From JAAYCI01 sp964370045 (GTDB lineage Bacteria > Bacillota > Clostridia > Oscillospirales > Ruminococcaceae), in the NCBI GenBank assembly GCA_964370045.1, contig CAYJGZ010000010.1, positions 1 to 64,000 on the forward strand: a stretch of DNA of 64,000 bases. Direction: 5' to 3'. This document shows, piece by piece, positions 49,453 to 57,964 of the stretch. Position numbers and translations under genes: made by a program. Positions within the stretch are counted from its first letter, which is position 1. The number at the start of each line of letters is the position of its first letter. A model generated the notes under the pieces. The model was not told the DNA's origin. It was given only the letters and a program-made list of their open reading frames with translations, and did no database searches.

Positions 49453-51387
49453 TCACACATCCAAATTTGCGTATTTTGCATTGGTTTCAATAAACTCTCG
49501 CCTTGGCTCTACCTTGTCGCCCATGAGTATACTGAACGTCTCGTCCGCAAGCTCTGCATCATCCACGCTTATCTGCACAATCATTCGGTTCTCGGGGTTC
49601 ATGGTGGTTTCCCACAGCTGTTCGGGGTTCATCTCGCCAAGGCCCTTGTAGCGGCTTATCTTTGGCTCGCCCATCTCGGCGGACAGGCTCGCCATCTCCT
49701 CGTCCGTGTAGGCATAGCGCACGTCCTTGCCCTTTTGCAGCTTGAATAGGGGAGGCTGTGCCACATACACATAGCCACCCTCTAATAGCGGCCGCATAAA
49801 TCTAAAGAAAAATGTAAGTAGCAACGTACAAATATGGCTTCCGTCCACGTCCGCATCCGCCATCACAAATATTTTATGATAGCGCAGCTTGCTCATGTCC
49901 ATGTCCTGGCCTATGCCACAGCCCAGCGCCGTTACCACGGGCATCATCTTTTCATTGGAATAAACCTTGTCAATGCGTGCTTTTTCCACGTTGAGCATCT
50001 TGCCCCACAGCGGCAGTATCGCCTGAATGCTCGAGTCCCTGCCCATCTTGGCGCTTCCGCCTGCCGAGTCGCCCTCCACGATGTACAGCTCTGTCTTTGC
50101 TGGGTCACGCTCACGGCAATCCGCAAGCTTGCCCGGCATACGTGCATTTTCCATGACGCTTTTGCGGCGCACAAGCTCCCTTGCCTTTTTCGCCGCCTCA
50201 CGTGCACGTGCGGCGCTGAGCGCTTTTTCGTATATGGACTTTGCGCAGGCTGGGTTTTCCTCAAAATATTCCTTCAGCTTTTCGTACACAAGGCTCTCCA
50301 CAATGCCGCGCATCTCGGTGTTGCCCAGCTTTGCCTTTGTCTGCCCCTCGAACTGCGCCTCTGTCAGCTTCACGCTTATTACGGCGGTCATGCCCTCTCG
50401 CACGTCGTTGCCTTGCAGGTTGTCGTCCTTTTCTTTTATGTAGCCTTTTTGGCGGCCGAAATCATTAAAAACACGTGTTACCGCATTTTTGAAGCCCTGC
50501 TCGTGCGTGCCGCCGTCCGTTGTGTGTATGTTGTTTGCAAAGGACAAAAGCAGCTCGTTGTAGCTTTCGTTGTACTGCATCGCCACTTCCGCACAGCTAC
50601 CGCCGTCCTCCGCCTTGAGGTAGATAATATCATCGCAAATTACGCTAAGGCTACGCCGCTTGTGAATGTGCGTTACAAACTCGCATATGCCACCCTCGTA
50701 GCACATGGTCTTTTCCTTTTCGCTCCCCGTGCGCTCATCTTTCAGCGTAATGGACACACCTGCGTTCAAAAATGCCTGTTCACGCAGGCGGCTGAGCAGC
50801 GTATCATAATCGTAGTTCGTCTCTTCAAACATCTCGGGGTCGGCCTTCCAGCACACCACAGTGCCCCGCTTTTGGGTATCGCCCACGGCGGCAAGCGGCG
50901 CATTCTCCACGCCACGCTCAAAGCGCTGGTAGTGCACTTTGCCCTCGGTGTGCACCTGTACGGTAAGCCACTCGCTAAGCGCATTCACCACGCTTGCGCC
51001 CACGCCGTGCAGGCCGCCTGCCACCTTGTAGCCGCTGTTTTCGCCGCCAAATTTGCCGCCTGCATGTAGTATTGTGAACACCACCGTCACGGCAGGTATG
51101 CCCAGCTTTGGCTGAATACCCACAGGGATGCCACGGCCGTTGTCCGTCACCTGCACTATGTCGTCGTCCTTCAGGCACACCTCTATGTGGTCGCAAAAGC
51201 CGGCCAGCGCCTCGTCTATGGCGTTGTCCACAATCTCGTACACACAGTGGTGAAGCCCCCGAGGGCCGGTGCTTCCTATGTACATACCCGGACGCTTGCG
51301 CACCGCCTCAAGACCTTCCAGCACCTGTATTTGGCTGCCGTCGTAGTCCTGTGCGGTTGGCGTCTTTACATTTTCCATCTCTGCCAT
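49453..51387 (-). CDS. gyrB: DNA gyrase subunit B
   Basis: 644 residues. GHKL ATPase domain (VDNAIDEALAG; VTDNGRGIPVG; GLHGVGASVVNALS), transducer with QTKAKLGN, and TOPRIM domain with EGDSAGGSAKMGRD, PLWGKMLNVEKAR and DADVDGSHI. The C-terminal TYKGLGEM-equivalent is RYKGLGEMNPEQLWETTM. Length and lack of insertion are typical of Firmicutes GyrB. ATG with GGGAAG upstream. Confidence 0.98.
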   Translation of the reverse strand: MAEMENVKTPTAQDYDGSQIQVLEGLEAVRKRPGMYIGSTGPRGLHHCVYEIVDNAIDEALAGFCDHIEVCLKDDDIVQVTDNGRGIPVGIQPKLGIPAVTVVFTILHAGGKFGGENSGYKVAGGLHGVGASVVNALSEWLTVQVHTEGKVHYQRFERGVENAPLAAVGDTQKRGTVVCWKADPEMFEETNYDYDTLLSRLREQAFLNAGVSITLKDERTGSEKEKTMCYEGGICEFVTHIHKRRSLSVICDDIIYLKAEDGGSCAEVAMQYNESYNELLLSFANNIHTTDGGTHEQGFKNAVTRVFNDFGRQKGYIKEKDDNLQGNDVREGMTAVISVKLTEAQFEGQTKAKLGNTEMRGIVESLVYEKLKEYFEENPACAKSIYEKALSAARAREAAKKARELVRRKSVMENARMPGKLADCRERDPAKTELYIVEGDSAGGSAKMGRDSSIQAILPLWGKMLNVEKARIDKVYSNEKMMPVVTALGCGIGQDMDMSKLRYHKIFVMADADVDGSHICTLLLTFFFRFMRPLLEGGYVYVAQPPLFKLQKGKDVRYAYTDEEMASLSAEMGEPKISRYKGLGEMNPEQLWETTMNPENRMIVQISVDDAELADETFSILMGDKVEPRREFIETNAKYANLDV

Positions 51388-51519
51388 AAAAAATACTTCC
51401 CATCCTTTGGAGTATATAGTGTTTATAATATATCGGTTTATCGCAATTTTTAGCGCACATTTAAGTAATAAATAAAGTTTATAACAAAAGCTTGCACATA
51501 GTGTTAAATACTTTACGCT

Positions 51520-51819
51520 TTACTCAAAAGTTTTCGCAAAATTTCCCTGTGCAAGGCGCTTTTTCAGCGTAGCGGTGTTCAGCTGGCTGATGTACAAGGC
51601 CTCCTCGCCGCTTTTCTTCTCGTGCGCTCTGCATTTTTTTGATGCGCACAGCACGTAGCTTTTGGGCAGTTCCTGCGTCACGTTTACAACAATGCCCTTT
51701 TGCTCCGCCACCTTAAAAAACTCCCTCGTCGCTTTGGATATGGAGGTGGTGTCCATGTCGAACACGCCCAGCACCTCCGACGTATTTATCAGCGTATCCT
51801 GCCCTATGTGAAGATACAC
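51520..51819 (-). CDS. remB: Extracellular matrix regulator RemB (DUF370)
   Basis: 99 residues. MYLHIGQDTLINTSEVLGVFDMDT is the DUF370 opening. In Bacillus, the RemA/RemB proteins are DNA-binding regulators of matrix genes, and remB (yaaB) lies between recF and gyrB as here. The last 30 residues (SQLNTATLKKRLAQGNF) are an added helical tail. 99 residues versus about 85 in B. subtilis. RBS GGAGGGAACGCCGT. Confidence 0.9.
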   Translation of the reverse strand: MYLHIGQDTLINTSEVLGVFDMDTTSISKATREFFKVAEQKGIVVNVTQELPKSYVLCASKKCRAHEKKSGEEALYISQLNTATLKKRLAQGNFAKTFE

Positions 51820-51844
51820 GGCGTTCCCTCCATACAGATATTAT

Positions 51845-51940
51845 GGGAGTGGCCACATAGAGGTGATTAAGTTTTTTTGATATGTCCTCGCCTTCTTCTC
51901 GCACTTAACATATTCTAAATCACCGCTTTTGTCCACACCC
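51845..51940 (+). mobile_element. Element A copy 14 between recF and remB
   Basis: GGGAGTGGCCACATAGAGGTG, shortened centre TTTGATATGTCC-TCGCCTTCTTCTCGC, right end TCTAAATCACCGC...GTCCACACCC. Flanks GATATTAT and AATATCAT form a weak 8-bp repeat. It interrupts the otherwise tight recF-remB-gyrB spacing. Confidence 0.75.
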
Positions 51941-51994
51941 AATATCATACAACAAAAACATGATTATATTATGTAAACTTTATTTTTCATGCTT

Positions 51995-53074
51995 TTACTG
52001 CACAATACCATCCTCCACAAAAACCACCTTGCCCGCTGTGCGCTTAAAGGCGGCAGGCTCGCAACACGTGACAAAGCTCTGCTTTTCCTCCATCTTGCAC
52101 AGGAGGTATTTTTGCCTGTTTTCGTCAAGCTCGCTGAGCACATCGTCCAAAAGGAGCACCGGGTGCTCCCCCGTAATGTGGCGTGCCATCTGCGCCTCCG
52201 CAAGCTTTAGGCTTAAAACAGCACTGCGCTGTTGGCCTTGGCTGGCGAAGGTGCGTGCGCTCTTGCCTTTTAGTATCATGTCAAAGTCTTCACGGTGTGG
52301 GCCTAAGGTGGAAAACCCCGCACGTATGTCCTTTTTACGGCTGTTGAAAAGCGCATCCAAAAGCTCGTTCATCGGTGCACTCGGCATAAACTCAATTTTC
52401 AAAGTTTCCGCACCCAGTGAAATTTCCTCGTAAAACTTTTCCGCCATGGGTGCCGCCTTATCAAGGTATTCCGCCCTGCGCCTTGTTATTTCGTTCCCTA
52501 CCTGCGAGAGCTGTTCATCAAAGGTGTCCAGCAGGGCATCAGCCTCATTTGTTTCGTAGTATCGCTTCAAAATTGCATTTTTTTGGGTGAGCGCCCTTGT
52601 GTATCTGCGAAGTATACCCACATACCCGGGGTACAGCTGGCACAGCGCCACATCCAAAAAGCGCCTGCGTGCGTCCGGCCCGCCCTTCACAAGGTGCAGA
52701 TGACCGGGGTCAAACACCACCGCAGTAAAGTTGCCTGCAATAGCGCCTGCTCTGCCATAATCCACGCCGTTTATGTCAGCAAAGCGTCCTTTTCTGGAGG
52801 AGTCTTCACCCTCCACCGTCAGCTTTATGTTTTTATCCCGCCCAAAAGCCGCCACATCCGCACTAACAAATGCACTTGGGCATCCGTGCCGCACAAGTTC
52901 CTTGTCCTTGCTACCACGAAAGCTTTTTCCGCCGCAAAGCAGATATATACTTTCCAAAAGATTTGTTTTACCCTGTCCGTTTGCACCTGCTATTACGGTA
53001 AGCCCCTCATCCGCAGACAGATGCGCTTTTTCTATGTTTCTAAAGTTTGAAAGTTCGAGTGTCCTTAGTTTCAT
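51995..53074 (-). CDS. recF: DNA replication and repair ATPase RecF
   Basis: 359 residues from ATG 53074 (GGAG 6 nt upstream; the frame is open 8 codons further). SMC-like ATPase that loads RecA at gaps with RecO and RecR. Walker A GANGQGKT (30-37), FRNIEKAHL at the start, signature segment ASQGQQRSAVLSLKLAEAQ and Walker B HPVLLLDDVLSELDE. Intact. Confidence 0.96.
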   Translation of the reverse strand: MKLRTLELSNFRNIEKAHLSADEGLTVIAGANGQGKTNLLESIYLLCGGKSFRGSKDKELVRHGCPSAFVSADVAAFGRDKNIKLTVEGEDSSRKGRFADINGVDYGRAGAIAGNFTAVVFDPGHLHLVKGGPDARRRFLDVALCQLYPGYVGILRRYTRALTQKNAILKRYYETNEADALLDTFDEQLSQVGNEITRRRAEYLDKAAPMAEKFYEEISLGAETLKIEFMPSAPMNELLDALFNSRKKDIRAGFSTLGPHREDFDMILKGKSARTFASQGQQRSAVLSLKLAEAQMARHITGEHPVLLLDDVLSELDENRQKYLLCKMEEKQSFVTCCEPAAFKRTAGKVVFVEDGIVQ

Positions 53075-53111
53075 CTTGTCTCCGTGAGCAGTATACACAT
53101 ACTAATAAGTT

Positions 53112-53330
53112 TTATCCTGCACAAACTTTGTATATATCGCTATCATCGCACATATTAACCTCATCGCCCGGCACAAGCTTTTTGCCGCGCATAGTGCACA
53201 CCTCGCCGTTTACAAGCACCTGCCCCTGCTGAATAAAAATCTTTGCCTCGCCGCCTGTCTCGCACAGCCCGGCAAACTTCAAAAAGGCATCAAGCTTTAT
53301 GTACTCGGTGGTTATGTTTATGTTTGTCAT
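53112..53330 (-). CDS. yaaA: S4-domain RNA-binding protein YaaA
   Basis: 72 residues if started at the ATG 53330, which matches the family N-terminus (TTEYIKLDAFLKFAGLCETGGEAK...). The S4 fold is completed by VLVNGEVCTMRGKKLVPGDEV. An in-frame ATG at 53354 would give 80 residues. Neither start has an ideal ribosome site (GGGAG lies 15 nt before 53330). Conserved between dnaN and recF in Firmicutes; likely binds rRNA. Confidence 0.88.
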   Translation of the reverse strand: MTNINITTEYIKLDAFLKFAGLCETGGEAKIFIQQGQVLVNGEVCTMRGKKLVPGDEVNMCDDSDIYKVCAG

Positions 53331-53420
53331 CAGTTTTGGCATTATCTCCCACATGTTTTTTTTGAAATAAAAAGTGCAGTTTTAACAAAAGTTTATGTGT
53401 AATAATCACTATTTTATGCT

Positions 53421-54521
53421 TTAATCATTCTTAAAGCGAACAGGAAGTATCACAAATGTAAACTCGTCGCCCTCCAAAGGAAGTATCTTCACGGGGGAAA
53501 GCTGACCCGAAAGCTCTATAATAACCCTATCCGTGCCGCTGTTGCGCAGTGCGTCCAAAAGGTAGCGGTAGTTAAAGCCTACCTCTACGCTTTCGCCCTC
53601 CACCTGCGCATCCACGCAGTCGTTCACACTTCCCAGTGGTGTTTGACACTTTATTTCAATATTTTCACTAAATGTAATGCGCAGTGGGTTTTTAAGCCGT
53701 TCCGTTATTATAACAGCACAGCGTTCAACAGCCTTTTCAAAATCGGGTACACTTGCCTCAACACGGGTTTTATATTCTTTTGGAATAGCCGCTTTATAAT
53801 TAAAAAACTCGCCCTCTATAAGGCGGCTCATCACGGTGTATGTTCCGTCTGAAAATACTATATATCTGTTGTTTGCGTCCACACGCACCGGCTTTTCAGA
53901 GCTACCCAAAAGGCGTGCCGCTTCGGAAACAGTTTTGCCCGGAACAACAATAGAAAGAGTTTTATCCGCAACAACAGGGTGGTTTGTAATAGCCACACGA
54001 AAGCCATCCAGCGCTACTATAGTAAGGTTTCCCGGCGATATATCGAATAATTCACCCGTAAGGGCGGGCTTTTTGTCATCCGTAGACGTAGCATACAGCG
54101 TCATGCCTATCATGTTTTCCAGCTCCGCCGCATCTATTTCAAAAGCAAAGTCAGCGCCGGGTGTGGGCAAAGAGGGAAACTCGGAGGAGCTCATGCCCAT
54201 GAGGTTGTATTCGGTGATGCCACCCGTTATTTTGGTGGACATGTTTTCCTCGCACTCTATATTCACTTCATCACTGGACATACTACGTATCATGTCATTT
54301 ACAAGCTTTGCGGGCAGTACCACCTCGCCAGGCTGTATTACGTTTGCGGTTATTTGGGTGGTTATAGCCATTTCAAGGTCATATCCGCGAAGCTCCAGCA
54401 CAAAGCCTTCTGCCTTAAATAAAATTCCCTGTAAAACGGGCACAGAAGAAGCGGATGGAACTGCTCTTAAAACACCCGCAACTGCATCCGCTAATATTTT
54501 CTTTTCACACGAAAACTTCAT
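53421..54521 (-). CDS. dnaN: DNA polymerase III beta subunit (sliding clamp)
   Basis: 366 residues, three clamp domains. MKFSCEKKILADAVAGVLRAVP at the start and the C-terminal VRFKND. Domain boundary features VLPAKLVNDMIRSM, RLIEGEFFNYKAAIP and FSENIEIKCQTPLGS are typical. Forms a ring that tethers replicative polymerase. RBS AAAGAAGG. Second gene from the origin on this strand. Confidence 0.97.
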   Translation of the reverse strand: MKFSCEKKILADAVAGVLRAVPSASSVPVLQGILFKAEGFVLELRGYDLEMAITTQITANVIQPGEVVLPAKLVNDMIRSMSSDEVNIECEENMSTKITGGITEYNLMGMSSSEFPSLPTPGADFAFEIDAAELENMIGMTLYATSTDDKKPALTGELFDISPGNLTIVALDGFRVAITNHPVVADKTLSIVVPGKTVSEAARLLGSSEKPVRVDANNRYIVFSDGTYTVMSRLIEGEFFNYKAAIPKEYKTRVEASVPDFEKAVERCAVIITERLKNPLRITFSENIEIKCQTPLGSVNDCVDAQVEGESVEVGFNYRYLLDALRNSGTDRVIIELSGQLSPVKILPLEGDEFTFVILPVRFKND

Positions 54522-54811
54522 TGTAAAAACCTTCTTTCAAAAAATCAAAAAAGTGAAAAAACAATACATACTACTCTTTAATTTAGTAGTAATAGTAGGG
54601 GCTGTTGATATGTTAAAAAGACTGAAAACCCGCAAGACAAGCGGATTTAACAAGGGTGAAAGAGTGTAAAAACTCGTTTATAGTTTTGTTAAAATGTTGA
54701 AAAATGAAAGAGGAAACTAAAAACACTGAAAACTTTATGTTGAAAGTTAATTAAATGTTAAAAGTTAAGACATAGTTTTCAAGAGCTTTTTAGCCGTTTA
54801 TTACGCATTAT
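54522..54811. other. dnaA-dnaN spacer, possible secondary origin site
   Basis: AT-rich, 290 bp. No exact TTATNCACA box; nearest is TGTTGATAT (about 54604-54612, one mismatch to a relaxed box), and several TGTTGAAA or TGTTAAAA runs. CTTTATGTTGAAA (about 54734) recurs near 56431 and 62429. No gene accepted here (a 19-residue plus-strand frame at 54610-54669 is noted but rejected). Confidence 0.4.
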
Positions 54812-56104
54812 TTATGAGCGTGCATTTTTTATAATATCCTCTACTGTTTCTCTCATTTGAGTGTCCGTTTTTATTTTATTGGTAACCGTGCTACAAGCAT
54901 ATACCACTGTGGAATGGTCTCTTTTGCCAAACTGTGAGCCTATTTCCTCCATGGATATGCCGGTTATTTCACGCACACAGTACATGGCTATCATGCGTGC
55001 GTTCGAGATGGACGCATTGCGCTTGCGGCTGTATATGTCATCTGCGGTTACGCCGTATGTGCGTGCAACCTCCTGCGTTATCTTCTCAATAGTCACAGGT
55101 AAGGGCTGAACTTCGCTTAAAATGTCCTTTATGGCATTTTGTGCAGCGCCTATCACCGGCTGGATACCCTCCAGCAGATAGTATGCGTTTAGCTTTTTAA
55201 CAGCACCCTCCAGCTGGCGAATGTTGTTTTTAAGATTTTTTGCTATATAATCGGCAACATCGCCCGGAATGTCCATCTTTAGCAGCTCGGCTTTGCGCCT
55301 AATAATAGCCACCCTTGTTTCAAAGTCGGGCGGCTGAATATCCGCCGTAAGTCCCCACTCAAAGCGGGTGCGTAGGCGGTCGTCCAAGCTGCGAATTTCT
55401 CTTGGCGGACGGTCGCTCGCCAGCACAATTTGTTTTCCCTCGTTGTAAAGAGTGTTGAATGTATGGAAAAACTCTTCCTGTGTGGATACCTTGCCGCCTA
55501 TAAACTGCACATCATCCACCAAAAGAACATCCACCGTGCGATACTTATCGTGAAACTCGTTCATGCTGTGCTGTGCTATGGAGGATATTATTTCGTTGGT
55601 AAAGCGGTCGCCGTCTATATAAGAAATCTTGTAGTTTGGGTTATTTTTGGCTATTTCATACTGTATGGCAAAAAGAAGGTGCGTTTTGCCAAGACCTGAT
55701 GCGCCATATATAAAAAGAGGATTCCAGCTTTTGGCAGGGGTAGAAGCTACACTTAAAGCTGCAGCATGTGCAAATTTATTATTTTGACCTACAATAAAAT
55801 TGTCAAAAGTGTAGTCATAGTTGCCTGCTTGCACCTGTGGCTTTTCGCTTGGTTCATCCTGCTTTGCTAAAAGCTCCACATTCACCTCAAAGCCCAAAAG
55901 AGACTTAAAGGCTTCTTTTAGCAGGTTTATGTACCTTTCCTCCAAAACACCCTTTATGAATTCGCTTCTAACCTCTATTTTAACAGTTTCGTTTTCAAAG
56001 CTTATGGGAACAAGCTCCGAAAAGAAAATATTAAAAGAGGTGGAAGTAACGTGCTCCTTGCAGTATTCTATTGCAGCAAGGTAAATGTCCGAAAAAGATT
56101 TCAT
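54812..56104 (-). CDS. dnaA: Chromosomal replication initiator DnaA
   Basis: 430 residues from ATG 56104, with GGGGG 8 nt upstream; a TTG two codons earlier is closer to that site. Binds ATP and oriC DnaA boxes to melt the origin. Domain I (1-85), short linker, AAA+ domain with Walker A GASGLGKT (134-141) and Walker B VDVLLVDD (191-198), and the C-terminal DNA-binding signature GKRDHSTVVYACSTV. Transcribed away from the 56.1-56.7 kb origin region. Confidence 0.98.
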   Translation of the reverse strand: MKSFSDIYLAAIEYCKEHVTSTSFNIFFSELVPISFENETVKIEVRSEFIKGVLEERYINLLKEAFKSLLGFEVNVELLAKQDEPSEKPQVQAGNYDYTFDNFIVGQNNKFAHAAALSVASTPAKSWNPLFIYGASGLGKTHLLFAIQYEIAKNNPNYKISYIDGDRFTNEIISSIAQHSMNEFHDKYRTVDVLLVDDVQFIGGKVSTQEEFFHTFNTLYNEGKQIVLASDRPPREIRSLDDRLRTRFEWGLTADIQPPDFETRVAIIRRKAELLKMDIPGDVADYIAKNLKNNIRQLEGAVKKLNAYYLLEGIQPVIGAAQNAIKDILSEVQPLPVTIEKITQEVARTYGVTADDIYSRKRNASISNARMIAMYCVREITGISMEEIGSQFGKRDHSTVVYACSTVTNKIKTDTQMRETVEDIIKNARS

Positions 56105-56569
56105 TCGCAATACCCCCGGTATTGAATATATGAGACATAAGTTTTAGAATAAAAATAAACAGCAAAATTAAAAAAGAATGCAGGATGGAGCACCCTGCTA
56201 AAAATATTTAAGGCAAAGCCTTAAACAAAAAAATAAACGCAACTGTCCTCTAAAATAATAGCACAAAACACAGCTTAAATCAACATGAGAGGATATATAT
56301 TATATATAGGAATATAAAGGACAATTATAATTATCTGTGAATAGTAAATTAAGCAAGAGCACCCTGTAAAATATAAGCAAAGGATATCTTGCAAAATTTT
56401 GTCAGAATAAACAAAAGGTAAGCTGAATACTTTATGTTAAAGCGATATTTTTTGTTATAAATGACAGAAATTGAGCATAGAAAAGCTATTATCACATAGA
56501 TAACTTAAATATTGAAGAAAAAACAGCGCCAAAAAACAGTATTCAAGAGATAAAAAAAGCTTGCAGCTG
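56105..56569. other. Probable chromosomal origin region (oriC)
   Basis: The gap between divergent dnaA and rpmH, the standard Firmicutes origin position, is very AT-rich (runs such as GGATATATATTATATATAGG). No exact DnaA box TTATNCACA was found; closest are TGTGAATAG (56336-56344) and TTATCACATA (56489-56498). Other structure: palindrome TTTAAGGC-AAA-GCCTTAAA (56207-56225), and AGCACCCTG twice (about 56189 and 56358). Location as origin is inferred from synteny. Confidence 0.6.
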
Positions 56570-56599
56570 TTGACAAACAAAAAGATATTCATGTATACT
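56570..56599 (+). promoter_or_regulatory. Promoter of rpmH-rnpA
   Basis: Perfect -35 TTGACA (56570-56575), 18-bp spacer, -10 TATACT (56594-56599), about 100 bp upstream of rpmH. Confidence 0.8.
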
Positions 56600-56700
56600 G
56601 ATAATTCGCAGGGAGCTGTGCAAACAAGGCTCTCTGTATATAAGAAAACAAAACACGTTGCCTAAAAAAACAGTGGCAGCTTTAACGAGGAGTGAATAAA

Positions 56701-56838
56701 GTGAAAAGAACATTTCAGCCTAAAAAGAGACAGCGCAACAGGGAGCACGGCTTTCTTAGCCGTATGCGTACACGTGGTGGACGCAAGGTGATAAAGGCAC
56801 GTCGTAGCAAAGGCCGTGCAAAGCTGACAAACGTATAA
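56701..56838 (+). CDS. rpmH: 50S ribosomal protein L34
   Basis: 45 residues with GTG start and GAGGAG 8 nt upstream. KRTFQPKKRQRNREHGFLSR then MRTRGGRKVIKARRSKGRAK is the full L34 sequence, ending LTNV. First gene of the operon on the right side of the origin. An AAGGAG.../...CTCCTTTTTG hairpin at about 56941-56974 between rpmH and rnpA may reduce read-through. Confidence 0.97.
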   Translation: MKRTFQPKKRQRNREHGFLSRMRTRGGRKVIKARRSKGRAKLTNV

Positions 56839-57038
56839 TTGTCGGATTTAGGGCAAGCTTCTTGAATGGGGTACGCTTTTAATAGCTATGACTGAGAGTT
56901 GGCTTTTGGCCGATTTGCTCGGTGTCTCGCCCGAAACGTGAAGGAGACCACGCGAAAGCGAGGGCTCCTTTTTGTTGTATCAGCTGAAAAGAGACACAGG
57001 TGCTTTTTAGACAAGCATTCGCATGGGAGGTTTTTTTT

Positions 57039-57410
57039 ATCCGTTTTGAGCCTATTGTGCACAACAGCGACTTTATGCGTGCGTACAAAAAAGGAAAAAA
57101 CTTTGTTCATCCGCTGGCTGTGCTGTATGTGAACCGCAACCGTGCGGGTAAAATGCGTGTGGGCATTACCGCAGGTAAAAAGCTGGGCACCGCCCCCCGC
57201 AGAAACCGTGCAAAGAGAGTTATCCGTGCGGCGCTGAGCAGTGTAATTGCACAGGATATGCCAAACGTGGATATTGTGATAGTGGCAAGAGGAATAACGG
57301 CGGACGCAAAAAGCCACAAACTCGCGGATGTTTTAAGGAAAATGTTCAAAAAAGCAGGGCTACCTTTTTGCCCACATCCCTTTAGTGCACAAGCAGATAT
57401 GTTACCCTAA
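57039..57410 (+). CDS. rnpA: Ribonuclease P protein component, apparent ATC start
   Basis: 123 residues if started at ATC 57039. Protein subunit for tRNA 5'-end maturation. The basic RNR motif is in KKLGTAPRRNRAKRVIRAAL, preceded by NSDFMRAYKKGKNFV. The start is odd: a strong GGGAGG (57025-57030) lies 8 nt before ATC CGT TTT GAG, which aligns with the initial Met of homologues (M-K-F-x...). No ATG, GTG or TTG stands there. In-frame GTG codons at 57000 (13 codons earlier, no good site) and 57057 (6 codons later) are alternatives. Confidence 0.9.
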   Translation: MRFEPIVHNSDFMRAYKKGKNFVHPLAVLYVNRNRAGKMRVGITAGKKLGTAPRRNRAKRVIRAALSSVIAQDMPNVDIVIVARGITADAKSHKLADVLRKMFKKAGLPFCPHPFSAQADMLP

Positions 57411-57423
57411 GTTATAAGTTAAA

Positions 57424-57500
57424 AACGAAGAGAAAGTGGTATATCCCCCCGCAGGGGAGAGGATATACCAAAAAAACTAAACCTGCTTTTTTGCTGAAAC
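57424..57500 (-). mobile_element. Element A copy 15 (partial) between rnpA and yidD
   Basis: GTGGTATATCCCCCC-GCAGGGGAGAG-GATATACCAAAAAAACTAAACC: inner hairpin plus left-type arm; outer tips lost. Unlike typical genomes, rnpA and yidD are therefore not overlapping here. Confidence 0.6.
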
Positions 57501-57535
57501 TGTATAGCACAGATATTTCCAAAGAGGAAAATTAG

Positions 57536-57811
57536 ATGAAAAGGTTTTTGCTTTTTTTACTGCGTGGCTACAAAAAGCGCATATCCCCCGCCCTTGGGAC
57601 AAACTGCCGCTTTACCCCCAGCTGTTCCTCCTATACAATGAGCGCTATAGAGATACACGGCAGCCTAAAAGGCTCTGTGCTTGGGTTTTGGCGCATTTTG
57701 CGTTGCAATCCGCTTGGCAAGGTGGGCTACGACCCACCGCCCGAAAGGGGAATGTGGAAAAACCCAAACAGGATGCTCTACAAAGAAAGCAAAAAAAAGC
57801 AGGGCAATTAG
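57536..57811 (+). CDS. yidD: Membrane protein insertion efficiency factor YidD
   Basis: 91 residues. KRFLLFLLRGYKKRISPALG, CRFTPSCSSYTMSAIEIHG and LRCNPLGKVGYDPPP are the three family blocks, with all conserved Cys. Amphipathic membrane-associated protein that helps YidC. AGAGGAAAATTAG before the ATG. A possible decayed element A tip (CAGTGTCCGAACGAGTGG) follows at about 57814. Confidence 0.95.
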   Translation: MKRFLLFLLRGYKKRISPALGTNCRFTPSCSSYTMSAIEIHGSLKGSVLGFWRILRCNPLGKVGYDPPPERGMWKNPNRMLYKESKKKQGN

Positions 57812-57964
57812 GCAGTGTCCGAACGAGTGGTTTCAAAAAATGTCTCTCCTCCCAAAAGCAGCATCCTGCGCAGCATTTTGGGTCCAGTATAGTAAAAATT
57901 TTGCATAAACAGCAAGGTTTTTATATTAAAATAAATGCCGGCTTCAGCGCAGGCGGCGGAATGG

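Noticed and set aside
54610..54669. 19-residue basic peptide (MLKRLKTRKTSGFNKGERV) in the dnaA-dnaN spacer
   Set aside because: A GGGG is upstream, but it is very short, on the opposite strand to both neighbours, and has no promoter; chance is more likely.
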